Below are positions 1 to 5,129 of a stretch of DNA of 5,129 nucleotides, in pieces. The stretch comes from Phycisphaeraceae bacterium (GTDB lineage Bacteria > Planctomycetota > Phycisphaerae > Phycisphaerales > Phycisphaeraceae), in assembly GCA_007119405.1 (NCBI GenBank), contig SKPT01000497.1, forward strand, positions 1 to 5,129, in the 5' to 3' direction. Both the position numbers and the translations under genes were made by a program. Positions within the stretch are counted from its first letter, which is position 1; every line of letters starts with the position of its first letter. The notes under the pieces were generated by a model that saw nothing but the letters and a program-made list of their open reading frames with translations, was not told the DNA's origin and did no database searches.

Positions 1-1797
1 CGCTACGTCGGCGGCGGGATGAACCTGCTCGACCGCGCCGGCGACGCGGCGCAGCTTCGCCTGGAGATCGAGCGCCTGCTGCGCCAGCGGCCCGGGGTGG
101 AGCTGGTCAGCCTCGACGCGCTGAACGAGCAAACCCGGCGCGAAGTGGCGATGCTCAACCTCCGCGACGAGTCGCGGGCGGTGCGGCTGATCAGCCAGGA
201 GATCAACGCCGAGCTGGTGCTGGTGATCCGCATGCTCGAGTCGGGCCAGGTCGCCGAGCGCGGGGCGCGCTACCGCGTCAGCGTCGAGGTCCTCGACGTG
301 CCCCGGGGCCGGAGCATCGGCGGGTTCGGCTTCGACTGGACCCGCGGCACCGATGGGCCCACCATCAAGGCCTATGCCGAGCAGGTCACCCGCAAGTTCA
401 TCGAGCAACTGGCCCACTGGTACGTCCGCGACGGCGACGAGGGCCCAGCGCGGCGGTACACGGTGCGCCTGACGGGGATCGAGGGCGTCGAGCAGCTCGT
501 CGAGGCGCGCAACGCCTTCGAGCAGATCGATCAGGTCCAGCGCGTGCGCGACGGCGGGATGAGCTCCGACGGCCTGGAAACCGTCGCGTCGCTGACAATC
601 GATCACATCGGTCGGCCGTTGGACCTGGTCTTCGGCCTCCAGCAGGCGGCCCGCGACACGCTGGACATGCAGATCGACGCCACCGACGGCAGCTCGGGCA
701 CGATCACGCTGGTGGCCCGGCCGCAGCCGAGGGAAACCTCGTCGGGCCAGCGTCGGCTGCCGCGGTGGATGCGGCTGGTGGACCCCGCGCACCCCGAGCA
801 CGAGCAGGCGAAGGCCGACCTCGCCGCCCAGTACGAGGCCGAGGGCCAGCCGCGCATCGGCATCGTGATCAACCGGGCCCTGAGCGAGCAGGAGCAGCGC
901 CACCCGGACTACAAGGAGCAGATCCGCGAGATCGCCGAGCAGGAGGCCGAGCGGCGTGAGGCCGAGCCCCAGCAAGGCGCCGGCGGGACGTACGTGACGG
1001 TTCACATCGGGGGGGAGGACCGCGAGTCCGAGCCTCGCGACCGGGCGGCGGAGCGGCGGCGCCGCGGCCCGGGCGGGCGGGAGCTCGAGGACGAGCAGCA
1101 ACAGCAGCAGCAGCAGTTGCTCGACACGCGACAGATGGAGGACAGCCTGTACAAGCGGATGCTGGAGCTGGGGCTGGTGATGGTCGACCCGAGCCGGGTG
1201 CGGGCGAACCTGCGCCAACAGATGGACCGGGCCCGGCACGTGTTCCACGAAGACGAGCTGATGTACCTGATCAGCCAGAGCACGGAGCTGGACATCGTGA
1301 TCCACGGCGTGGGACGGGCCGACGACGAGGGCGGCGTGCGCTACACGTTCCGCGCGATCCGCGTCAACGACGGGGCGGTGCTCGCGGCCGACAGTTGGTC
1401 CAGCGACCTGCCGCGGTTCGGCGGCTCGTCGATGCGGCGCGACGCGATGGAGTTCGCCGCGGCCTACGCCACGGGCAGCATGCTGGACCAGATGCTCACC
1501 TTCTGGGAGCCGCCCAGCCGGATCAGCGTGATGGTGGCCGGCGCCAGCCATCAGCGCGACGTGTTCGTGGTGATGAACGCCTTCCGCGAGCACGTCCCGG
1601 AGGTGGTCAGCGTGGATTTCGACCGCCACGAGACCGGCCGCGAGGGCGGCGTGGGCTTTTTCAACCTGCGCTACACCTCCAGCTACAACGATCTGATCCG
1701 TGAAATCAGCCAGCAGGCCGAAAACCTGCCCTTCGACCTGGACGTCAGTGGTACGACGCGCGACACGTTGAACATCCGGCTGACCGATACGTTCTGA
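1..1797 (+). CDS. Envelope protein with duplicated CsgG/FlgT-like units, 5' partial
   Basis: The frame is open from base 1 and ends at TGA 1795-1797, so the gene is cut by the window edge. The first ATG (19) is unlikely to be the start: it has no ribosome site, gives no signal peptide, and falls inside a domain. Numbering from that ATG (592 residues), unit 1 covers about 1-235 and unit 2 about 277-590. Each unit has an alpha/beta part resembling the CsgG/FlgT-middle fold: a helix, a 'LISQ...AELVLVI' or 'LISQSTELDIVI' strand, then 'RYRVSVEVLDV' or 'RYTFRAIRVNDG'. A smaller module beginning 'RYTVRLTG' or 'RISVMVAG' follows. Residues about 289-365 of unit 2 are a charged Glu/Arg insertion with seven glutamines (360-366). 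Proteins with these folds act in the periplasm or outer membrane in secretion or flagellar/pilus assembly. The fold assignment is by eye; the exact function is unknown. A DUF3568-like lipoprotein gene follows 79 bases downstream. Confidence 0.75.
   Translation, partial: RYVGGGMNLLDRAGDAAQLRLEIERLLRQRPGVELVSLDALNEQTRREVAMLNLRDESRAVRLISQEINAELVLVIRMLESGQVAERGARYRVSVEVLDVPRGRSIGGFGFDWTRGTDGPTIKAYAEQVTRKFIEQLAHWYVRDGDEGPARRYTVRLTGIEGVEQLVEARNAFEQIDQVQRVRDGGMSSDGLETVASLTIDHIGRPLDLVFGLQQAARDTLDMQIDATDGSSGTITLVARPQPRETSSGQRRLPRWMRLVDPAHPEHEQAKADLAAQYEAEGQPRIGIVINRALSEQEQRHPDYKEQIREIAEQEAERREAEPQQGAGGTYVTVHIGGEDRESEPRDRAAERRRRGPGGRELEDEQQQQQQQLLDTRQMEDSLYKRMLELGLVMVDPSRVRANLRQQMDRARHVFHEDELMYLISQSTELDIVIHGVGRADDEGGVRYTFRAIRVNDGAVLAADSWSSDLPRFGGSSMRRDAMEFAAAYATGSMLDQMLTFWEPPSRISVMVAGASHQRDVFVVMNAFREHVPEVVSVDFDRHETGREGGVGFFNLRYTSSYNDLIREISQQAENLPFDLDVSGTTRDTLNIRLTDTF
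1096..1116 (+). repeat. CAG/CAA microsatellite encoding seven glutamines
   Basis: Seven consecutive glutamine codons (one CAA, six CAG) lie in frame in the large upstream gene and encode residues Q360-Q366. The unit is three bases, so slippage would change tract length without breaking the frame. The tract ends the charged insertion in the second CsgG/FlgT-like unit, just before its first predicted helix. It is probably a flexible linker. Confidence 0.8.
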
Positions 1798-1805
1798 AGC
1801 CGCGA

Positions 1806-1847
1806 GCGAGGCGCCGGCGGCGTCGTTCACGCACCCACCTGCCTCGC
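1806..1847 (+). other. Possible stem-loop between the large gene and the lipoprotein gene
   Basis: GCGAGGC at 1806-1812 pairs perfectly with GCCTCGC at 1841-1847 across a 28-base loop. Inside the loop, GCGT (1820-1823) can pair with ACGC (1829-1832). The structure starts nine bases after the stop of the large gene and ends before the lipoprotein ribosome site (AGGAG, 1864-1868). No T-run follows, so it is not a classical terminator. It may be an attenuator, an mRNA processing or stability element, or a chance product of high GC. Confidence 0.25.
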
Positions 1848-1876
1848 CGCGGTCTCACCCCACAGGAGCCCCCGCC

Positions 1877-2245
1877 ATGCTTCGCTCATGCCTTATCGCC
1901 ACGCTGTCGCTGCTGCTTGTTGCCGCGATGATCCACCTGCCCGGCTGCCGCGCCGAGCCGGGCATCGACCGCCGTTTCGGCACGTATTACCAGCACATGG
2001 GCGCGCCGTCGCACCGCGTGGTCGAGGCCGCCCGCGAGACGATCGACAACATGGAGTTGCAGCTCATCGACGAATCGACCTCCGGCCATCGCACGCGCTT
2101 CCAGACACGCAACGCCTTCGACGCGCGCATCACGATCTCCGTTGAGCCGCGAGGCTCGGAAAGCACCCGTGTCGGCGTGCGGATCACCGGCGGCTCCGAG
2201 GGCCTGAGCTCGGAAGTGTTCAACCAGATCCGCGACCGGCTGTGA
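1877..2245 (+). CDS. DUF3568-like lipoprotein
   Basis: The predicted 122-residue protein starts at ATG 1877, with AGGAG at 1864-1868 eight bases upstream, and ends at TGA 2243-2245. The N-terminus is a lipoprotein signal: R3, a hydrophobic stretch over residues 6-19, then L21-P22-G23-C24, with C24 as the likely lipidated cysteine. Proline at the -2 position of the lipobox is unusual but tolerable. The mature part follows the DUF3568 layout as I know it: a helix containing 'VVEAARETIDNMELQL', a strand region around 'TRFQTRNAFDARITISV', then 'STRVGVRITGGSEGLSSEVF' and a closing helix. The family is of unknown function and is exported and membrane-anchored. The gene follows the CsgG/FlgT-like gene on the same strand after 79 bases, so the products may work together at the envelope; that is inference. 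The family call is by motif pattern only. Confidence 0.8.
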   Translation: MLRSCLIATLSLLLVAAMIHLPGCRAEPGIDRRFGTYYQHMGAPSHRVVEAARETIDNMELQLIDESTSGHRTRFQTRNAFDARITISVEPRGSESTRVGVRITGGSEGLSSEVFNQIRDRL

Positions 2246-2312
2246 GGCGGCCCACGCGAGGCCCAGCCGGGGTGTCGCATACGGTTCAGATACAGGCTTG
2301 GGCGCAAGGTGC

Positions 2313-2340
2313 CACGGCTTGCCCCGCGGGGCAAGCCGTG
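2313..2340. repeat. Perfect 28-base palindrome between convergent genes
   Basis: The left 14 bases (CACGGCTTGCCCCG) are the exact reverse complement of the right 14 (CGGGGCAAGCCGTG), with no loop bases at the centre. Skipping C2312 lets G2311-C2341 and T2310-A2342 also pair. It lies between the lipoprotein stop (2245) and the stop of the convergent sialidase-like gene (2420). It could end transcription from both sides, but no T-run follows on either strand. It could also be a dispersed REP-like intergenic element: the 'CCACGGCTTG...CAAGCCG' core reminds me of motifs scattered in planctomycete genomes. That is recollection, and only one copy occurs here. Confidence 0.6.
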
Positions 2341-2408
2341 CATGCATCGCATCTGGCACGACCGACCGCGTGCCCATCACCTTCGATGCCGGGTATCATT
2401 CCGCTCCG

Positions 2409-2429
2409 CCCCGAATCCGCTAATCGGGG
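2409..2429 (-). other. Small hairpin carrying the sialidase-like stop codon in its loop
   Basis: CCCCGA (2409-2414) pairs with TCGGGG (2424-2429) around a nine-base loop that contains the stop codon of the minus-strand sialidase-like gene (TAG, 2420-2422). No T-run follows on the minus strand. It may help 3'-end formation together with the palindrome at 2313-2340, or be fortuitous. Confidence 0.25.
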
Positions 2430-3514
2430 GCCTTCGCCCAGGGGCTTTGTCCGGAAAACACGACATCTTCCTCGCGGAAGCTGTAGCCACGGATCTGCCC
2501 CTTCGGGGCGTCGTCCACGATGTAGTTGACCACGTAGATCTCCCCGTCGTCGAACTGCACCCACCCGGTGTACCCGCAGTCCGCGACCGGGCTGCGGTCG
2601 TAGTCGATCGGCATGATGCGGACATGCGCGTCGTTGCGGTGCTCGGCCAGGCACGAGGCGGCGTCGGTGAACGCGGCGAAGGTGTTCTGCGCCCACCACC
2701 CCAGCCACCCTTTGCCGTGATGGGCGTATCGGTGGGTGATCATGATCGCGCCACTGCGGAGCACACCTCCGACCGGCCGATGACACGCCGGAATCGGAAA
2801 CCGCTCGTGGTCACTCCACGTCCTGCCCCCATCGCGGCTGACACACTTGAACGCATCGAGTCCAAGCTTGGAGTTCTCGCGCAGAAAGCAGACCAGCTCC
2901 CCGCCGGGCAGCTCGACGACGCTCGGCTCGCAGAACTTGAGCTGTTCGTCGCGCGCCACGCGAAAGGGGCCCTCCCAGCTCTGGCCCTGATCGTCTGACA
3001 GGAACACATCGACGTTCCATGCCTCCTCCCGCTCCTGGTGACAGGCGACCACCCAGCGCCCCGCATGGCCCTCGCTCTTCAGCTCGATCACCCGATCGAG
3101 TCCGCCGCCGTTGATCGGTGTCTTCGCCGGGCTCGACCACGTCTCGCCGCCGTCGGTGCTGAACAACATGAACACATCGACGGACACCCCGTATGCCTTG
3201 GGCGGATGATGCTTGTCCACCAGGGCGCACAGCCGGCCATCGGCGAGGCAGACAATGCGTGGATTGTCCCAGAACGGCGTCTTGCGGTGTTCCCCGCGAA
3301 GGGCGTCGGTCAGCGGTCGCTTGGGTGCCCACGTGCGGCCCCGGTCGTCGGAGACGGTAAACATCATCCGGGTGTAGCCGCGGTCGGCGTGGTGCGTGCA
3401 CTCGGCGAACACGCAGACGAGCCGACCCGCCGGCGTCAAGGCCACGTCCGGCCAGGCCTCGTAGATCGCATCGTCACGGCTGACCGCAAAACACTTCAGA
3501 TGTGTCGCTGCCAT
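2420..3514 (-). CDS. Sialidase-like BNR/Asp-box beta-propeller protein
   Basis: The predicted protein has 364 residues and ends at TAG (2420-2422 on the plus strand). ATG 3514 is preferred because AGGGAG lies nine bases upstream (3524-3529); ATG 3544 would add ten residues (MPWNHRESRC) and has no good ribosome site. Four Asp boxes of the S-x-D-x-G-x-(T/S)-W type are visible: SDDRGRTW (55-62), STDGGETW (119-126), SDDQGQSW (173-180) and SRDGGRTW (226-233). Such repeats sit on blade turns of the six-bladed propeller of sialidases (GH33) and BNR_2-type relatives. 'EPSVVELPGGELVCFLREN' (196-214) and 'YTGWVQFDDGEIYVVNY' (315-331) match the usual later blades. The 'Y/FRIP' motif with the first arginine of the sialidase triad is not seen; the matching place reads YEAWPDV (18-24). 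There is no signal peptide, so the protein looks cytoplasmic. True sialidase activity is uncertain; another glycoside-directed role is possible. Confidence 0.85.
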   Translation of the reverse strand: MAATHLKCFAVSRDDAIYEAWPDVALTPAGRLVCVFAECTHHADRGYTRMMFTVSDDRGRTWAPKRPLTDALRGEHRKTPFWDNPRIVCLADGRLCALVDKHHPPKAYGVSVDVFMLFSTDGGETWSSPAKTPINGGGLDRVIELKSEGHAGRWVVACHQEREEAWNVDVFLSDDQGQSWEGPFRVARDEQLKFCEPSVVELPGGELVCFLRENSKLGLDAFKCVSRDGGRTWSDHERFPIPACHRPVGGVLRSGAIMITHRYAHHGKGWLGWWAQNTFAAFTDAASCLAEHRNDAHVRIMPIDYDRSPVADCGYTGWVQFDDGEIYVVNYIVDDAPKGQIRGYSFREEDVVFSGQSPWAKAPD

Positions 3515-3523
3515 GCATCTACT

Positions 3524-3529
3524 CTCCCT
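3524..3529 (-). promoter_or_regulatory. Ribosome binding site deciding the sialidase-like start
   Basis: On the minus strand this reads AGGGAG, nine bases before ATG 3514. The alternative upstream ATG at 3544 has no comparable site at proper spacing, and the extra ten residues it would add are not family-like. This favours the 364-residue form. Confidence 0.6.
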
Positions 3530-3544
3530 GTGGTTCCACGGCAT

Positions 3545-4114
3545 GAGTCAGGCCATCCTCGCCCCCCCACGGACGTCCCGCTCATGGACTCGCTCGCCAG
3601 CTCCATCGGCGACACCGACACGCTCATCGCCGAGAGGATCGACGCCCAGCCCGACCGGCGGCCACCTCGATAATCGGACGTTCCCCGGTAGACTCCCGGC
3701 CAGCCCGTTGCCGGCCTTGCCCACGAGCAGGGTAGCACAACCGCTAGCCCGGGCGGGCGATCTGCCGTCCCGGCTGGCCAATCCACTGCCGCTGGCCGAT
3801 CCCGCCACGGGCAGGCCGCGCAAACCACCGCCACCTTGCGAGAGGCCGGAACCTGACTGCCCCCGATCCCGTCTCCGGCGGTACCGCCCACGAGGGCGCG
3901 TGCATGTAATCGTTCGCCCGGCTTTGGGGACGGCGCGGAGCGCAGGAACACCGATACCCACCTCCTAACCAAGCGGCTCAGCGAGGAGGAAGCGGTAAGC
4001 TGGCCGGCCTTTTGACCAGGCATAACCCGTCGGGCAGTGAGCCCCCGGCGTCAACAGGGCCTGGAAGCGGCACCTTCGGCCGCTTCATTCAAGCCCCACT
4101 GCCCAGCACCCGCG
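3545..4114. other. Long intergenic region without a convincing gene
   Basis: About 570 bases lie between the 5' end of the sialidase-like gene and the 3' end of the PEP-CTERM gene. All longer open frames here give Pro/Arg/Gly/Ala-rich translations without recognisable domains, as expected from GC-rich non-coding DNA. One exception is a short plus-strand frame, ATG 3584 to TAA 3671-3673 (29 codons), whose first 26 codons all end in G or C; it has no clear ribosome site. Other structure: a C7 run (3562-3568), a perfect 12-base palindrome GGCGGTACCGCC (3877-3888), a CCTCCT/AGGAGG inverted pair (3961-3966 and 3984-3989) and a hairpin at 4064-4086. I see no tRNA, rRNA, riboswitch or insertion-sequence end. 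The promoter of the minus-strand sialidase-like gene should lie in its left part, but no clear -35/-10 pair is visible. Confidence 0.6.
4064..4086 (-). terminator. Candidate terminator hairpin of the PEP-CTERM gene
   Basis: GAAGCGGC (4064-4071) and GCCGCTTC (4079-4086) form a perfect eight-base-pair stem with a seven-base loop, 28 bases past the stop codon of the minus-strand PEP-CTERM gene. Position and stem quality suit a terminator. No T-run follows on the minus strand, so it would be a non-canonical one. Confidence 0.4.
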
Positions 4115-4969
4115 TCACGCCGCGCGGCGCCGACGCAGCAGCATCAGCCCGCCGAGGCCCAGCAGCGCCAGGCTGCCCGGCTCCGGCACGGTCGCCGAAC
4201 CGCCGCCAACGAGCATCTGCACGAACGGCGCCACGTCACCCGTGTCGAACGCGCCGTCGTTGTTGATGTCGCCGGCGGCGATCATCGTCGCCTCGTCCAC
4301 GCCGAACTGGCTCTGGTAGGCCGCCGCATCCGTCAACGCCAGCACGAACGGCGCCACGTCGCCGGTGTCCACCACGCCGTCGAAGTTCATGTCGCCCGGA
4401 ATCAGCTCGGGCGCGGTGGTGACCCGCAGGTTGTCGACCCAGATGGTCCCGGGGTTGCCCAGGTTGTTGTTGGTGCCAATGCGGAACTGCATCCACGGGG
4501 CATTGGGGTCGAAGCCTTCGAGGTCGCTGAAGTCGTACTCGATGGTGGTGGTCTGGCCGTCGCCGTCGAGCGACTGGTAGACCACGTCGCCGGAGTTGAA
4601 CCCCTCGCCCTGGAACTGGAGCCAGATCTGATGGAACTCTCCCTCGCCGGTCGTGGCATCGGCGGTGACGTCGACGCGCAGCAGGCGATTGTCGTCGAGC
4701 ACGTTGGCCAAGGGTCCGGCGTGCGGCGAGACGATCGAGAACGGGCCGAACAGGGCCACACCCCAGCCGGAGGAGACCTCGTGCACCGCACTGTAGCTGC
4801 CGTGCGTCACGCCCACGTCCGGCGAGAACGTGTCAACGAACTGCTCGTCCTCGTCCAGCGTCCAGCCCTCGTGGTCATTCTCCCACGAATAAAGCACGAT
4901 CTCCTCGGCCTGGATGGGGCTGACGAAGAGGCCGGCGGCGATGATCGTGATCAGTGTCCTTCGTTTCAT
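4115..4969 (-). CDS. Secreted PEP-CTERM protein with dockerin-like calcium loops
   Basis: The predicted protein has 284 residues. ATG 4969 is preceded by AAGGAG (4976-4981) at six bases; the stop is TGA (4115-4117 on the plus strand). Residues 1-21 form a signal peptide (MKRR, hydrophobic core, SPIQA before EE). Residues about 22-187 look like a beta-sandwich/CBM-type domain: 'YSWENDHEGW' at its start, 'VTHGSYS' near 54, and 'IWVDNLRV' closing it (176-183). Two EF-hand loops of dockerin type follow: D193, N195, D197, D201, D204, and D234, N236, D238, D242, D245. Both continue with the same 'DTGDVAPFV'. The end is a PEP-CTERM sorting signal: VPEPGS (261-266), a hydrophobic segment (267-278) and RRRR (279-282). 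Family knowledge says exosortase cleaves such tails and the product is exported to the surface or extracellular matrix. The ligand is unknown. A pseudopilin-like gene lies 76 bases upstream on the same strand. Confidence 0.93.
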   Translation of the reverse strand: MKRRTLITIIAAGLFVSPIQAEEIVLYSWENDHEGWTLDEDEQFVDTFSPDVGVTHGSYSAVHEVSSGWGVALFGPFSIVSPHAGPLANVLDDNRLLRVDVTADATTGEGEFHQIWLQFQGEGFNSGDVVYQSLDGDGQTTTIEYDFSDLEGFDPNAPWMQFRIGTNNNLGNPGTIWVDNLRVTTAPELIPGDMNFDGVVDTGDVAPFVLALTDAAAYQSQFGVDEATMIAAGDINNDGAFDTGDVAPFVQMLVGGGSATVPEPGSLALLGLGGLMLLRRRRAA

Positions 4970-5012
4970 TGCCTTCTCCTTGTCCTGATGTGGAATACGA
5001 AATGGTCACGCA

Positions 5013-5045
5013 CGCCGCAGCGGTCGGACGTTCCGCGGGGCGGCG
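5013..5045 (-). other. Stem-loop directly after the pseudopilin-like stop codon
   Basis: CGCCGC (5013-5018) pairs with GCGGCG (5040-5045), and GCGG (5020-5023) with CCGC (5033-5036), separated by a small internal loop. The structure abuts the stop codon of the upstream minus-strand gene (5046-5048) and precedes the PEP-CTERM ribosome site. No T-run follows. It may be a weak terminator or mRNA 3'-end stabiliser that reduces read-through into the PEP-CTERM gene. Confidence 0.35.
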
Positions 5046-5129
5046 TCAGTCGGGCAGGCGGTAATAGTCCTCGGCATTCTGGGAGATCTCGTCGATGGCG
5101 ATGCGGCGCGCGTGGCCGTCAAAAAACAC
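5046..5129 (-). CDS. C-terminal end of an H-X9-DG/DUF1559 pseudopilin-like protein, partial
   Basis: On the minus strand the frame entering from the right edge encodes 27 residues ending in 'YYRLPD' and a TGA stop (5046-5048). It begins with VFFDGHARRI. A hydrophobic strand followed by 'DGH' close to the C-terminus is the hallmark of planctomycete type II secretion/pilin-like proteins with an N-terminal prepilin cleavage motif and a C-terminal H-X9-DG-type region. The defining N-terminus and most of the protein lie outside the window, so the family is inferred from this short tail. It lies 76 bases upstream of the PEP-CTERM gene on the same strand; co-transcription is possible, though a stem-loop lies between them. 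Confidence 0.6.
   Translation of the reverse strand: MFFDGHARRIAIDEISQNAEDYYRLPD

Noticed and set aside
1009..1015. G7 run (and C7 run at 3562-3568) as phase-variable or frameshift sites
   Set aside because: The G7 run lies in an intact frame and the C7 run is intergenic; seven-base runs are unremarkable at this GC content.
1886..2380. 164-codon minus-strand open frame across the lipoprotein gene
   Set aside because: It lies opposite a well-supported lipoprotein gene with ribosome site and lipobox. Its translation has no domain and looks like an antisense shadow of GC-rich coding DNA.
2309..2998. 229-codon plus-strand open frame opposite the sialidase-like gene
   Set aside because: It begins inside the palindrome and runs antisense to a gene with four Asp boxes; no ribosome site or recognisable domain.
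3774..3802. Two similar copies of CTGGCC(A/G)ATCC at 3774-3784 and 3792-3802
   Set aside because: Only two short imperfect copies; not enough for a repeat array or operator claim.
4002..4013. GGCCGGCC followed by TTTT as a terminator
   Set aside because: The palindrome has no loop and only four bases per arm, so a stable terminator stem is not supported.
3496..4023. 175-codon and 137-codon minus-strand open frames (the second at 3548-3961) and a 151-codon plus-strand frame in the spacer
   Set aside because: The translations are rich in Arg, Pro, Gly and Ala with no motif, and the frames overlap one another. High GC makes such open frames common.
3674..5034. The 11-mer TCGGACGTTCC occurs at 3674-3684 and again at 5024-5034
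   Set aside because: A few shared 11-mers are expected by chance in a GC-rich 5 kb window, and the flanks do not match.
1..5129. Defence system, CRISPR array, transposon or prophage
   Set aside because: No repeat-spacer pattern, transposase, integrase, terminal inverted repeats, nuclease or toxin-antitoxin pair is visible on either strand.

Overview
The window is about 5.1 kb of GC-rich bacterial DNA. It most likely comes from a member of the Planctomycetota, probably near class Phycisphaerae. Three things point there together: a PEP-CTERM secreted protein carrying dockerin-type EF-hand loops of the 'GDMNFDGVVDTGDV' style, the C-terminal end of a protein with a '(V/F)FxDGH' motif as in planctomycete H-X9-DG/DUF1559 pseudopilin-like proteins, and a DUF3568-like lipoprotein. 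The assignment rests on recognised motifs, not on a search.

Layout. Positions 1-1797 (+) hold the 3' part of a large gene whose start lies upstream of the window. Its product has two copies of a CsgG/FlgT-like two-domain unit, and the second copy is split by a charged, glutamine-rich insertion. After 79 bases comes a small lipoprotein gene (1877-2245, +) of DUF3568 type. The two genes could form one envelope-related transcription unit. Positions 2246-2419 separate convergent genes and contain a perfect 28-base palindrome. Positions 2420-3514 (-) encode a BNR/Asp-box sialidase-like beta-propeller with four Asp boxes and no signal peptide. Positions 3545-4114 are about 570 bases with no convincing gene; one 29-codon frame at 3584-3673 has coding-like third-position bias. 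Positions 4115-4969 (-) encode a secreted PEP-CTERM protein: signal peptide, jelly-roll/CBM-like domain, two dockerin-like calcium loops and a C-terminal sorting signal. Positions 5046-5129 (-) are the last 27 codons of a pseudopilin-like protein that enters from the right edge.

How the genes relate. The genes on both strands concern the cell envelope or carbohydrates: a periplasmic or outer-membrane-type assembly protein with a lipoprotein, a glycan-type beta-propeller, and an exosortase-dependent surface protein. I see no mobile element, CRISPR array, rRNA, tRNA or defence system. Nothing shows that the whole window is one system. The most unusual items are the duplicated CsgG/FlgT-like protein with its internal insertion, the intergenic palindrome, and the unexplained spacer with a possible micro-ORF.
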